In this document: positions 1 to 10,516 of the stretch, piece after piece
Layout of the letters: each line of letters opens with the position of its first letter
Numbering within the stretch: the first letter of the stretch is position 1
Source of the DNA: Trichobilharzia regenti
Lineage: Eukaryota; Platyhelminthes; Trematoda; Strigeidida; Schistosomatidae
Length of the DNA stretch: 64,000 bases
Assembly (NCBI GenBank): GCA_944472135.2
Contig: OX235270.1
Location: 141,685,632-141,749,631, forward strand
Reading direction: 5' to 3'
Notes under the pieces: generated by a model
Told to the model about the DNA's origin: nothing
The model's database searches: none
The model's input: only the letters and a program-made list of their open reading frames with translations
Position numbers and translations under genes: made by a program

Positions 1-440
1 TGCAAATCTTTGTTACTTGCACAGATGCATTCACTCTGTGTAATCTCACGTATCGATTCAACTCATGTTTTTCCTTGTCACTATTTATTCTTCCTCACAT
101 TTTCTCTCGTTAAACTTCCATTTAGTTTTATGTCTCTACCTTTGTGTGCTACATGAGATGTGGTAAATTAAACAGGTGGACTTCTCTGCAAACTCATACT
201 GAAAGCTAGTCAGAATGACACAGTCTAGGCATAACTAAATGCGAAACATTGATAAATGATCTCCAAAATTTCAAAAAATGATAAGTGTAGTTCTTAATCT
301 TGTTCTTTGCTAAATGAAAAATAGATACCTTTCAGTAATCTCTTCTTCCACCCGGGACTCGTCTCCTACTTTGCAACTGGATTTGTGCTTTGTCACTTTT
401 GTGCTTAGCTTTCGGTCATTCAGCATTCGCCGTTGTTGTT
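1..440 (+). repeat. Decayed RTE-type 3' untranslated fragment
   Basis: No coding capacity. The stretch resembles 1845-2200 in order and content: an 'agatgcattca...gtgtaatctcac' segment, then 'tgtgctacatg', then a 'gtca/cggaatga' segment and a 'tcttcttccacccgggac'-like end. Similar wording occurs in the 3' part of the RTE copies near 44650-44840 and 48050-48250. I read it as an old 3' end of the same broad family. Assignment is by similarity inside the window only. Confidence 0.4.
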
Positions 441-544
441 GACTCAGCGCCTAGATGACTTTAGTTGAATAAGGTTTCGATCGTGCAAACTTGGGTCCTG
501 GGCAGTTGATTGGTTGCATTATCATTTCTCAAATGGAATGCAGC

Positions 545-1350
545 ATACTGTATATTAGGGTAAATCTTCCGCCTCGCTTGCTGAAGCTGGTGTTCCTCAG
601 GGTATTGTTATCTCTCCTTTTCTTTTTTCTCTCTCGTCTTACATGACTTTTCTCTTTCTAATGAGAGCAACTTCGTCAAATACGCTGTTGATCTGACCGT
701 CTCACTTCGTGTCATGTTACAATGTGACTGCAGCAAACTTAACTGGTTCCTGTCTGTAGTCTAAGGTACGTGGTCTTGCGTTAAATCCCTCTAAAAGTCA
801 GGCAGTTAACTTTCCCCTCACTCATAAGCGTGAACTGCAAGAACTGTGTCGTTCACAAGATGCTTGTATCAAAGAGGGCACTGAAACAGAAACTAAGTCT
901 AAAATAAAATACCTTGGAGTAAATCTATCCTCTGGTCTTTCTTGGTCATTCTATATCTTGTCGATTTCTAAGAAAACCTTCAGTCTAGCTTACCATGTTA
1001 TGTGGTCAAGACAGTCAGAATCATTCAACCTCTCTTTTTACAATTTGTTAACTCTTGCATTGGTCTTTACTGCTCCCCTTATTCTTTCCTGAATTACTCA
1101 AAAACGACTATGTCGTATTGTGCAGGGTATTAAGGTTGTCATTAGGGCAAGTGGTGTACCATTTAGTCAACTCGTTAATGCATTAGTTGAAAGAAACGGT
1201 CTGAATCTATACTGTCTAACCCTCAACATCCTCTCTATTCTCAGCTCTTCTTTTTAATTTCATCTGATGGAACCAGAAGTCAGTATTAAAGATTATATGA
1301 TCGTTTTTGGAATAACGTAATTCCAAAAATTGTTGTCGTTTTCATTGCAG
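545..1350 (+). pseudogene. Decayed CR1-like reverse transcriptase fragment
   Basis: Frame-shifted translation on + gives AGVPQG (about 592-606), then YAVDL where an active reverse transcriptase has YADD, then a C-terminal block reading TETETKSKIKYLGVNLSSG (about 884-940) and a later ISSDGTRSQY segment. The same block order occurs in the better copy at 50035-51058 ([15 protein letters not shown], then [14 protein letters not shown]) and on - at 30130-31640. Several stops and frameshifts interrupt it and the catalytic motif is changed, so it is dead. The clade (CR1 or Jockey) is not certain. Confidence 0.6.
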
Positions 1351-1614
1351 CAGTTCACAGCCTACTGAGTTTACACAAGTGCAATGCCCATTTCTCACTT
1401 TCCTGAGGAGACATCAACTAGGATTCTAGGAAAGTAGTACGTCAGTATGCGAATTTCATGAATCTGTAGACTGCATTCCATTCACTTATTACTGAAACTA
1501 AACTATGAAGGAACTGATATTTCAAAGAAGGATGTGATACAAGGCTCATTTCCACAACTGTCGTCCTTATTTTGATTCACTTTCATCATACATGTATTAA
1601 CCGAATTGTCTGTT

Positions 1615-2240
1615 ACTCACTTTAGGGACTTACCAGGGAACAGTCTTGTCAACTTAGTGTATGCTGATGGTATTGTCCACTTAGGCTGCGAGAAGTGACC
1701 ATTGAAACTGGAAGATATGAAAAGACTACTGGTTTTTGATCGCAGTGTCTGTACCATTTCTTCTGTGTTAAGTAGTCTAATATGATGAGTAATATTGGGG
1801 TTAAGCTTAGTGTTATGTAGAAATGCGATTCCAAACGTTGTTGATGACACAGATGCATTCAGTGTGTGTAATCTCACATATCTGAGCAACTCCTATGTTT
1901 TTTCCATATGACTGTCCGTTTTTCATCACATTTATGCTTATTAGAGTTTCATTTAATTCCTTCTTTCCCTTACTTTTGTGTGCTACATGGAACGTGATAA
2001 CTAAAATGGGCGCACTTGGGTGCAAGCTCCTATGTTGAAAGTCAGTCTGTCGGAATGATCTATAGTCCAGGTATAATGAAATGCCAAAACGTGGATAAAA
2101 AATGGGCGAAATGTCAACAAACGATAATCGTACTTTTTCATTTGGTTCTTGTCTAACTGAAAAAGAGTTATATTTCAATACTTTCTCCTCTTTCCCGAGA
2201 TAAATCTCACACTCTGTCTCGTTATATCTCATGAGTTAGT
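1615..2240 (+). repeat. RTE-type 3' end with internal deletion
   Basis: On +, about 1624-1680 reads as a decayed LPGNSLVNLVYADG, resembling the LLPGN...DLEYADDI block of the RTE copies at 48957-49511 and 58074-58469. About 1690-1745 then jumps to LRLEDMKRLLVFD, matching a later part of the same protein ([11 protein letters not shown] near 48630). The intervening sequence is missing. 1845-2240 is the 3' untranslated part and parallels 1-440. The long antisense frame here is a by-product. Confidence 0.5.
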
Positions 2241-2961
2241 TAGTTTTACCACGTAGCCCAAATGAGAAGTCGAAACACATCTGATAAAATGTATTCTTAT
2301 TACCAACTAAATATAATATTTTTCAAGTGTGGAATGTCACAAATCGAACTGCTGCACTTCTGTGCTGAGTTCCGTGTCAAAACTCAGTCAGTCAGCTTTG
2401 TCCCTGCAGATGCGTAGTGTCCCAACTCACTAGTGTTAATTAGCATAAACGATTGTTCATGCCGTTTCCTAAGTACTCTATGCATTTCCCAATTCCTTAA
2501 ATTGTCCAGATAAAGTCCACTGAAAAGAAAAACATAAATTTAAAGTCAGTAACACGGACGTAAGAAATAGTGTAAATAGAAAAGAATGAGGTGAGTGACA
2601 TTTTATCCCTGTGGTACGCTTAACTAAAATACTCATGTGCATGAATGAGGCAAAAAGTTGCGTGACTGACTTGATATGATTATGAGCAATAATTTGTGCT
2701 GGAAACATCATCACATTATATTTCTGTACTACACTGTGTGATATATAAAAGTAAAATCGTAACAATAATGGAGTCATACCCTACCACAGTGCACAAGTAT
2801 TAAACTTATATCAAAAATACTTATCCTATGTGTTATGTGTCTCCCAATTGTTTCATTTTCGTCTCCCTCATTGCAGATTGTCATTCTTCGTAGACATTCT
2901 ACTAGATGTTGTCATACCTGGTGTCTGCAAGCAGTCTTTCAATTAAACAACCTCCCGCAAA
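2241..2961. other. No gene recognised
   Basis: AT-rich sequence with short frames on both strands (for example 2478-2777 on -) that resemble nothing I know. It ends at the 5-bp direct repeat that marks the left edge of the LTR array. Confidence 0.4.
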
Positions 2962-2966
2962 GCTGT
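2962..2966. repeat. Left target-site duplication GCTGT
   Basis: Five bases directly before LTR1, identical to the five directly after LTR3 at 10517-10521. Five bases is usual for BEL/Pao integrases. Confidence 0.85.
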
Positions 2967-3330
2967 TGTCAGCCACGTCTCGTAAACCGTCAATGTCCAG
3001 CTCTTGCTACGCTGGGACTCACGCTGTTCCTTGAAGTTTCTCAGAAACGCCTAGTAATAACGGACGCAAAACCAAAACACCGATTGGCCACTCGAGAATT
3101 CCTTATTGTAACACCAACATATAGCCAACTTTAAGCTTTAAAACTAAGGTCTATGAACAAATATTACAATAATAAATCATAATATTACTTCTGACGATGT
3201 TTTACTCTTCTTTCTGAACAGCGACCGATGAGGCGATGACTGGTGTATCGATGTCTCCGCGAAAATATAGGGAAGTTGGGTTTGAGCAAACAACCATGAA
3301 TTGATCGTTCAATCTTCAACTACATTAACA
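2967..3330 (-). repeat. LTR1 (3' LTR of the element, read on -)
   Basis: 364 bp, TG...CA. Diagnostic bases: near its left end it reads TGTCAGCCACGTC (LTR2 and LTR3 have TGTCAGCTACCTC), and its right end reads CTTCAACTACATTAACA (shared with LTR2, different in LTR3). Confidence 0.85.
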
Positions 3331-3339
3331 CTCCCCACC
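3331..3339 (-). other. Polypurine tract of interior 1
   Basis: On - the nine bases next to the 3' LTR read GGTGGGGAG, the expected plus-strand primer position. This fixes the element's direction as -. The same tract is at 6923-6931 beside LTR2. Confidence 0.65.
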
Positions 3340-4636
3340 AAAACACGGATCCAACCCTTTTTTCCTTCACGACCAATACACGTTGAATTGGATGCCACTG
3401 TGAGAACCTGGGTCACACGGACAGAGCTGAAATGGAAAACAAACAGAAAAGCCAACACACCACAAGCATACCCACAGCACAATCTCACACATCGCTGACG
3501 ACCTGAGCCTCCAGACAGAGACCTCCTCTTGACATCTTGCAACACAATCGCCACTTGCTAGAATGACTCTTCCAGAATCCAACGTGACCATAGCACCGAC
3601 TCATGATACTCCACGCACGTCCTCGTATCTACTCACTACCAATTACCACTGCAATCGCTTGTCACTCATTCTGACTCAATTCTAGTAACGGTGACGTGAA
3701 AGCCTAAGCCGTCTACATTCCCGCTTCCCGGCGTATGGGATCACAGCATTTCATTATCTCCGTATGCATGTCATTCTCAGCAATAGCCTCCCCGGCGTAT
3801 ACGACCCATCTGCTGTCTCTAACATCAATCAATTCATTCATGGATGTAGAAGAGTGGACACAACTTCAGAAGTAATCACGACGAAAATTTTAACAAAATT
3901 ATGCAATAAAAACAAGGTACGAAAACAACAAGTAAACACAATGAATCCAAAAAACACCAACTGATATGACACACCACACATATATACAAACAGTACACAC
4001 AAACTCGCCGATCATGTCTTGAAGGAATTCCTTTGAAGAATCGCAGGGCTAACACGAGTACGCCTACAAACCTTCTCAGGTTGACCATTGTAAGTTGTGG
4101 AATGTCCGGACACAAACAAGATTAACCAACAATTACAATAATTGGAACTCACACAATTATTTAACACAAACATATGTACAATCAATACATCAAATGTTGT
4201 GTATTCTGGCACGACAAACTACCCTTGAAGAACTGTAGGACTTACAGCAGTACGCCTACATTCCTTCTCAGGTTGATGATCCAAGTGGAAGTCGTCCGGA
4301 CACAAACAGAATTGCCAACAGCTAGATGACAGATGATATCAATTCAGTATATACAATATGAACATATGTACAAAATCACACACCAAGCACATCGAACTGC
4401 TCATTGATGCGCTACCCTTTGAAGAATTGCAGGACTTATACCAGTACCCCCACAACCCTTCTCAGGTTGACGCCCTAGGTTGGAAAATCGTTGCAGAGTT
4501 CATTTGCTGACTTCCTTCTATTAGCTATATCCTCAAATCTGAACGTCAACTCGCTCATGTCATTGCATCGTAAAATATAGATGACGAACAAACACACGAC
4601 GTATCTGGTCAACCAAGCGTAGAAACAGAGTAATTT
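3340..4636 (-). other. Non-coding 3' interior of LTR element, copy 1
   Basis: About 1.3 kb between the third gag-like frame and the polypurine tract, where an autonomous BEL/Pao element would carry pol. Small frames on both strands (for example 3301-3498 +, 3309-3554 -) resemble no pol domain. It holds a three-copy repeat (see 4018-4500). Confidence 0.6.
4018..4500. repeat. Three diverged tandem copies of a ~193-bp unit
   Basis: Each copy carries a CTTTGAAGAATCGCAGG-like block, then CAGTACGCCTAC, then CCTTCTCAGGTTGA; the first two also keep GTCCGGACACAAAC. The CCTTCTCAGG words start at 4071, 4263 and 4457, giving spacings of 192 and 194. The copies have diverged, so the repeat is older than the array duplication. 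Confidence 0.75.
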
Positions 4637-5743
4637 TCACCAAAGATAATAACATTCAAATAGTAACTTGAAACTAGAAATGCCTTTATTCCTGCAAGTC
4701 AATTTAACAATTACTCTCTCCTTTACACTTGGCTTATCCTCACTAAACTGACCATTGATATTCGTCCTTTCAAACGAACGGATACTATCATAGTCATTGC
4801 ACAAGATACTTGAGTTGATGGACGTCCATTTCATTGTGGATGACAACACCAACGACGACTGATTGATACCAGTTGATGAAGTTAGCGGTGGATCAAAAGC
4901 TGTTGTTGCTTGGCTTTCAGAAATTTGTCTACCTGCAAGACCACCACCACCGCCGTCTTTTACTATCAGGTCAGGCTTAGCACTGGCATCTGATGATAGG
5001 TGGGCTACATGCTGATCAATCACACTGACGGTCTCACAAGTATGCGTGCCTTCTGCAACTGAATCTGCATTTATTTCTACTTCACGTTCAAGTTGTACAG
5101 AACCTTTGTTCAACTTAGCAGTAGTAGGCATATCCCTCATCTCATAATGATCAACCAAAGACAACTGTGAAGTATCATGATCATTATCATGAATATTCAC
5201 TTTACCGTCAACTTTATCATTTTCAAACTCTTTAATAACAGAAGTAGACAATTTTGGTTCCTCATCGCAAATCATTAAAGGTTTTATAACTTCACTCTGA
5301 CTAGTAATACCTTGTAAACTTGTAGGGTCAGAACTGCACTCTGAAGCAGCAACTCTATGCTGTGACACTCTATTCAACAATGGCTTACCAGTTGCAACTA
5401 CAGACTTCCTGACCGCACCGTTATCGTCACACAATTCGGAGTCAGGCCTGGAGTTCACATTTAGCTTATCACTGAACTTGCTCACTGGTTCACAGCTCAC
5501 CTTTGCATGCACCTCTTGCAAACGTGTACAATACAACCGTGTTTGTCTTGCATCTTGCAACTTATCTGTTGAGGATGTACTACGAAACCTGTTACACTCA
5601 CTAGGTCTATATGCATTACTAAACATCATGGAGCCTTCTCGATATCCACCTCTCTGAGGCCTTTTCGTCATTAATGATTGCGTTTTACCCTCAGACTGGT
5701 CTATTCTAGGGGTGAGATTCAATATACTGGCAAACTTACTCAT
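4637..5743 (-). CDS. Third gag-like frame, copy 1 (368 aa)
   Basis: Open frame on -, starting MSKFASILNLTPR. It is hydrophilic and rich in Ser, Lys and Asp. I see no CCHC zinc knuckle, aspartic protease DSG/DTG or other pol motif, so its role is unknown; by position it would be the C-terminal part of gag or a linker region. Its ATG overlaps the stop of the frame before it in a four-base ATGA (5740-5743). An identical 368-residue frame is at 8231-9337. The frame ends about 1.3 kb short of the LTR with no coding sequence after it. Confidence 0.55.
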   Translation of the reverse strand: MSKFASILNLTPRIDQSEGKTQSLMTKRPQRGGYREGSMMFSNAYRPSECNRFRSTSSTDKLQDARQTRLYCTRLQEVHAKVSCEPVSKFSDKLNVNSRPDSELCDDNGAVRKSVVATGKPLLNRVSQHRVAASECSSDPTSLQGITSQSEVIKPLMICDEEPKLSTSVIKEFENDKVDGKVNIHDNDHDTSQLSLVDHYEMRDMPTTAKLNKGSVQLEREVEINADSVAEGTHTCETVSVIDQHVAHLSSDASAKPDLIVKDGGGGGLAGRQISESQATTAFDPPLTSSTGINQSSLVLSSTMKWTSINSSILCNDYDSIRSFERTNINGQFSEDKPSVKERVIVKLTCRNKGISSFKLLFECYYLW

Positions 5744-6168
5744 TGATTGACACTATCTTTTACTAGTTTCAGGATATCATCAAATTTTGGCTCGACACCC
5801 TCATCCTCCATACGGGAGCTCATCTTCACCCACTTCCTTTGCAGTCGAGTAGGTAGGCGTCTTGCTATTACTTCTAGTATAAAACTCGAGTTGAGGTCAC
5901 TCATGCAATTCATCGAAATCAAGGTATTCTTATAAGTCATAAGATTATCTAAAAACTCAGTAAGTGCCTTGGAGTCATCTTGAAGTTGACTGCCGTTACC
6001 TTTGACAGCTTCGTATACGTTCCTTACAATCATTGAAGGTCTTCCAAACCTTTGACGTAATATGCTCATAGCCTCATCGTAGCCCTCTTTTGGCTTCGTA
6101 AACTTACAACACTGTATAGCTCTTGAAGCATCTCGAGTGCAATACCTCATCAAATACATTAACTTCAT
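5740..6168 (-). CDS. BEL/Pao-like gag, middle part (142 aa), copy 1
   Basis: Reads MKLMYLMRYCTRDASRA, then a YDEAMSILRQRFGRP segment, then RRLPTRLQRKW. This is the pattern of the DUF1759 region of BEL/Pao gag proteins (a 'YL...EA..A' helix, then 'Y..A...L..RFG.P'). The preceding helix of the same domain lies in the previous frame (6165-6425), so one domain is split across a -1 frame change at an ATGA stop-start overlap (6165-6168). The gag capsid would coat the element RNA. Same frame and same split in copy 2. Confidence 0.65.
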   Translation of the reverse strand: MKLMYLMRYCTRDASRAIQCCKFTKPKEGYDEAMSILRQRFGRPSMIVRNVYEAVKGNGSQLQDDSKALTEFLDNLMTYKNTLISMNCMSDLNSSFILEVIARRLPTRLQRKWVKMSSRMEDEGVEPKFDDILKLVKDSVNQ

Positions 6169-6425
6169 TCATCAGTTAATAAAAAACCACTCAACATGAT
6201 TTCAAATTCCCTTACAAACTGTAAATAATCAGATGGGTTTCCATCGAAACACCATGGTTCAATCTTAGGGAGTTTGACGTTCCTATTATCTCTGAACGGC
6301 GAAACAGTAGCATCAACCATGTCATGTTTAACATCAGACACATCGTTACAATTAACAGACAAGTCAACATGACTTACATTCCTGTTTGCATCCAAGACGC
6401 TTCGTCCCTTCTTTGACCCAGGCAT
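6165..6425 (-). CDS. BEL/Pao-like gag, N-terminal part (86 aa), copy 1
   Basis: Starts MPGSKKGRSVLDANRN and ends with LPKIEPWCFDGNPSDYLQF followed by VREFEIMLSGFLLTDE. 'LPKIE...FDG.P..Y..F...FE' is the opening of the DUF1759 gag domain of BEL/Pao elements. It is the first frame inside the 5' LTR on -, about 133 bp from it. It stops at a TGA that overlaps the ATG of the next frame. Confidence 0.65.
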   Translation of the reverse strand: MPGSKKGRSVLDANRNVSHVDLSVNCNDVSDVKHDMVDATVSPFRDNRNVKLPKIEPWCFDGNPSDYLQFVREFEIMLSGFLLTDE

Positions 6426-6558
6426 TGTTGAACTTGACCCAATTCTAAAAATGTTCTAGATATTGCTCGTTCAAACAGGACCTGACCGGCACCAGGAAAG
6501 ATGAACGGTGACTATCCAAAGTCGTGCAAACTGTCCAAAACCGTTTAAAAACTGACGT

Positions 6559-6922
6559 TGTCAGCTACCTCTCGTAAACCGTCAATGTCCAGCTCTTGCT
6601 ACGCTGGGACTCACGCTGTTCCTTGAAGTTTCTCAGAAACGCCTAGTAATAACGGACGCAAAACCAAAACACCGATTGGCCACTCGAGAATTCCTTATTG
6701 TAACACCAACATATAGCCAACTTTAAGCTTTAAAACTAAGGTCTATGAACAAATATTACAATAATAAATCATAATATTACTTCTGACGATGTTTTACTCT
6801 TCTTTCTGAACAGCGACCGATGAGGCGATGACTGGTGTATCGATGTCTCCGCGAAAATATAGGGAAGTTGGGTTTGAGCAAACAACCATGAATTGATCGT
6901 TCAATCTTCAACTACATTAACA
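6559..6922 (-). repeat. LTR2, shared middle LTR (chimeric)
   Basis: 364 bp. Its left end matches LTR3 (TGTCAGCTACCTC) and its right end matches LTR1 (ACATTAACA). That is the product expected from unequal crossing-over between the left and right LTRs of a single insertion. Confidence 0.85.
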
Positions 6923-8230
6923 CTCCCCACCAAAACACGGATCCAACCCTTTTTTCCTTCACGACCAATACACGTTGAATTGGATGCCACTGTGAGAACC
7001 TGGGTCACACGGACAGAGCTGAAATGGAAAACAAACAGAAAAGCCAACACACCACAAGCATACCCACAGCACAATCTCACACATCGCTGACGACCTGAGC
7101 CTCCAGACAGAGACCTCCTCTTGACATCTTGCAACACAATCGCCACTTGCTAGAATGACTCTTCCAGAATCCAACGTGACCATAGCACCGACTCATGATA
7201 CTCCACGCACGTCCTCGTATCTACTCACTACCAATTACCACTGCAATCGCTTGTCACTCATTCTGACTCAATTCTAGTAACGGTGACGTGTGAAAGCCTA
7301 AGCCGTCTACATTCCCGCTTCCCGGCGTATGGGATCACAGCATTTCATTATCTCCGTATGCATGTCATTCTCAGCAATAGCCTCCCCGGCGTATACGACC
7401 CATCTGCTGTCTCTAACATCAATCAATTCATTCATGGATGTAGAAGAGTGGACACAACTTCAGAAGTAATCACGACGAAAATTTTAACAAAATTATGCAA
7501 TAAAAACAAGGTACGAAAACAACAAGTAAACACAATGAATCCAAAAAACACCAACTGATATGACACACCACACATATATACAAACAGTACACACAAACTC
7601 GCCGATCATGTCTTGAAGGAATTCCTTTGAAGAATCGCAGGGCTAACACGAGTACGCCTACAAACCTTCTCAGGTTGACCATTGTAAGTTGTGGAATGTC
7701 CGGACACAAACAAGATTAACCAACAATTACAATAATTGGAACTCACACAATTATTTAACACAAACATATGTACAATCAATACATCAAATGTTGTGTATTC
7801 TGGCACGACAAACTACCCTTGAAGAACTGTAGGACTTACAGCAGTACGCCTACATTCCTTCTCAGGTTGATGATCCAAGTGGAAGTCGTCCGGACACAAA
7901 CAGAATTGCCAACAGCTAGATGACAGATGATATCAATTCAGTATATACAATATGAACATATGTACAAAATCACACACCAAGCACATCGAACTGCTCATTG
8001 ATGCGCTACCCTTTGAAGAATTGCAGGACTTATACCAGTACCCCCACAACCCTTCTCAGGTTGACGCCCTAGGTTGGAAAATCGTTGCAGAGTTCATTTG
8101 CTGACTTCCTTCTATTAGCTATATCCTCAAATCTGAACGTCAACTCGCTCATGTCATTGCATCGTAAAATATAGATGACGAACAAACACACGACGTATCT
8201 GGTCAACCAAGCGTAGAAACAGAGTAATTT
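6923..8230 (-). other. Non-coding 3' interior, copy 2
   Basis: Matches 3331-4636 apart from two extra bases near 7290 (GACGTGTGAAAG against GACGTGAAAG). It includes the polypurine tract at 6923-6931 and the ~193-bp triple repeat at about 7612-8094. Confidence 0.7.
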
Positions 8231-9337
8231 TCACCAAAGATAATAACATTCAAATAGTAACTTGAAACTAGAAATGCCTTTATTCCTGCAAGTCAATTTA
8301 ACAATTACTCTCTCCTTTACACTTGGCTTATCCTCACTAAACTGACCATTGATATTCGTCCTTTCAAACGAACGGATACTATCATAGTCATTGCACAAGA
8401 TACTTGAGTTGATGGACGTCCATTTCATTGTGGATGACAACACCAACGACGACTGATTGATACCAGTTGATGAAGTTAGCGGTGGATCAAAAGCTGTTGT
8501 TGCTTGGCTTTCAGAAATTTGTCTACCTGCAAGACCACCACCACCGCCGTCTTTTACTATCAGGTCAGGCTTAGCACTGGCATCTGATGATAGGTGGGCT
8601 ACATGCTGATCAATCACACTGACGGTCTCACAAGTATGCGTGCCTTCTGCAACTGAATCTGCATTTATTTCTACTTCACGTTCAAGTTGTACAGAACCTT
8701 TGTTCAACTTAGCAGTAGTAGGCATATCCCTCATCTCATAATGATCAACCAAAGACAACTGTGAAGTATCATGATCATTATCATGAATATTCACTTTACC
8801 GTCAACTTTATCATTTTCAAACTCTTTAATAACAGAAGTAGACAATTTTGGTTCCTCATCGCAAATCATTAAAGGTTTTATAACTTCACTCTGACTAGTA
8901 ATACCTTGTAAACTTGTAGGGTCAGAACTGCACTCTGAAGCAGCAACTCTATGCTGTGACACTCTATTCAACAATGGCTTACCAGTTGCAACTACAGACT
9001 TCCTGACCGCACCGTTATCGTCACACAATTCGGAGTCAGGCCTGGAGTTCACATTTAGCTTATCACTGAACTTGCTCACTGGTTCACAGCTCACCTTTGC
9101 ATGCACCTCTTGCAAACGTGTACAATACAACCGTGTTTGTCTTGCATCTTGCAACTTATCTGTTGAGGATGTACTACGAAACCTGTTACACTCACTAGGT
9201 CTATATGCATTACTAAACATCATGGAGCCTTCTCGATATCCACCTCTCTGAGGCCTTTTCGTCATTAATGATTGCGTTTTACCCTCAGACTGGTCTATTC
9301 TAGGGGTGAGATTCAATATACTGGCAAACTTACTCAT
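8231..9337 (-). CDS. Third gag-like frame, copy 2 (368 aa)
   Basis: Same translation as 4637-5743, with the same ATGA overlap at its start (9334-9337). Function unknown. Confidence 0.55.
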   Translation of the reverse strand: MSKFASILNLTPRIDQSEGKTQSLMTKRPQRGGYREGSMMFSNAYRPSECNRFRSTSSTDKLQDARQTRLYCTRLQEVHAKVSCEPVSKFSDKLNVNSRPDSELCDDNGAVRKSVVATGKPLLNRVSQHRVAASECSSDPTSLQGITSQSEVIKPLMICDEEPKLSTSVIKEFENDKVDGKVNIHDNDHDTSQLSLVDHYEMRDMPTTAKLNKGSVQLEREVEINADSVAEGTHTCETVSVIDQHVAHLSSDASAKPDLIVKDGGGGGLAGRQISESQATTAFDPPLTSSTGINQSSLVLSSTMKWTSINSSILCNDYDSIRSFERTNINGQFSEDKPSVKERVIVKLTCRNKGISSFKLLFECYYLW

Positions 9338-9762
9338 TGATTGACACTATCTTTTACTAGTTTCAGGATATCATCAAATTTTGGCTCGACACCCTCATCC
9401 TCCATACGGGAGCTCATCTTCACCCACTTCCTTTGCAGTCGAGTAGGTAGGCGTCTTGCTATTACTTCTAGTATAAAACTCGAGTTGAGGTCACTCATGC
9501 AATTCATCGAAATCAAGGTATTCTTATAAGTCATAAGATTATCTAAAAACTCAGTAAGTGCCTTGGAGTCATCTTGAAGTTGACTGCCGTTACCTTTGAC
9601 AGCTTCGTATACGTTCCTTACAATCATTGAAGGTCTTCCAAACCTTTGACGTAATATGCTCATAGCCTCATCGTAGCCCTCTTTTGGCTTCGTAAACTTA
9701 CAACACTGTATAGCTCTTGAAGCATCTCGAGTGCAATACCTCATCAAATACATTAACTTCAT
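9334..9762 (-). CDS. BEL/Pao-like gag, middle part, copy 2
   Basis: Same translation as 5740-6168, including the DUF1759-like YDEAMSILRQRFGRP segment. It overlaps both neighbours by four bases (ATGA). Confidence 0.65.
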   Translation of the reverse strand: MKLMYLMRYCTRDASRAIQCCKFTKPKEGYDEAMSILRQRFGRPSMIVRNVYEAVKGNGSQLQDDSKALTEFLDNLMTYKNTLISMNCMSDLNSSFILEVIARRLPTRLQRKWVKMSSRMEDEGVEPKFDDILKLVKDSVNQ

Positions 9763-10019
9763 TCATCAGTTAATAAAAAACCACTCAACATGATTTCAAA
9801 TTCCCTTACAAACTGTAAATAATCAGATGGGTTTCCATCGAAACACCATGGTTCAATCTTAGGGAGTTTGACGTTCCTATTATCTCTGAACGGCGAAACA
9901 GTAGCATCAACCATGTCATGTTTAACATCAGACACATCGTTACAATTAACAGACAAGTCAACATGACTTACATTCCTGTTTGCATCCAAGACGCTTCGTC
10001 CCTTCTTTGACCCAGGCAT
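9759..10019 (-). CDS. BEL/Pao-like gag, N-terminal part, copy 2
   Basis: Same translation as 6165-6425. It is the first frame inside LTR3, which acts as the 5' LTR of this unit. Confidence 0.65.
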   Translation of the reverse strand: MPGSKKGRSVLDANRNVSHVDLSVNCNDVSDVKHDMVDATVSPFRDNRNVKLPKIEPWCFDGNPSDYLQFVREFEIMLSGFLLTDE

Positions 10020-10152
10020 TGTTGAACTTGACCCAATTCTAAAAATGTTCTAGATATTGCTCGTTCAAACAGGACCTGACCGGCACCAGGAAAGATGAAC
10101 GGTGACTATCCAAAGTCGTGCAAACTGTCCAAAACCGTTTAAAAACTGACGT

Positions 10153-10516
10153 TGTCAGCTACCTCTCGTAAACCGTCAATGTCCAGCTCTTGCTACGCTG
10201 GGACTCACGCTGTTCCTTGAAGTTTCTCAGAAACGCCTAGTAATAACGGACGCAAAACCAAAACACCGATTGGCCACTCGAGAATTCCTTATTGTAACAC
10301 CAACATATAGCCAACTTTAAGCTTTAAAACTAAGGTCTATGAACAAATATTACAATAATAAATCATAATATTACTTCTGACGATGTTTTACTCTTCTTTC
10401 TGAACAGCGACCGATGAGGCGATGACTGGTGTATCGATGTCTCCGCGAAAATATAGGGAAGTTGGGTTTGAGCAAACAACCATGAATTGATCGTTCAATC
10501 TGCAACTACGCTGACA
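10153..10516 (-). repeat. LTR3 (outer 5' LTR on -)
   Basis: 364 bp, TG...CA. Its right end reads CTGCAACTACGCTGACA, four differences from LTR1 and LTR2. Its left end is the same as LTR2. It is followed by GCTGT. Confidence 0.85.

Noticed and set aside
3301..3591. Overlapping small frames at 3301-3498 (+), 3309-3554 (-) and 3367-3591 (-), repeated at 6893-7183
   Set aside because: They repeat only because the whole interior is duplicated. They overlap the LTR edge, resemble no protein and lie opposite each other.
4018..4500. Regularly spaced repeats that could suggest a CRISPR-like array
   Set aside because: The unit is about 193 bp, the copies are diverged throughout, there are no short identical repeats with unique spacers, and the genome is eukaryotic.
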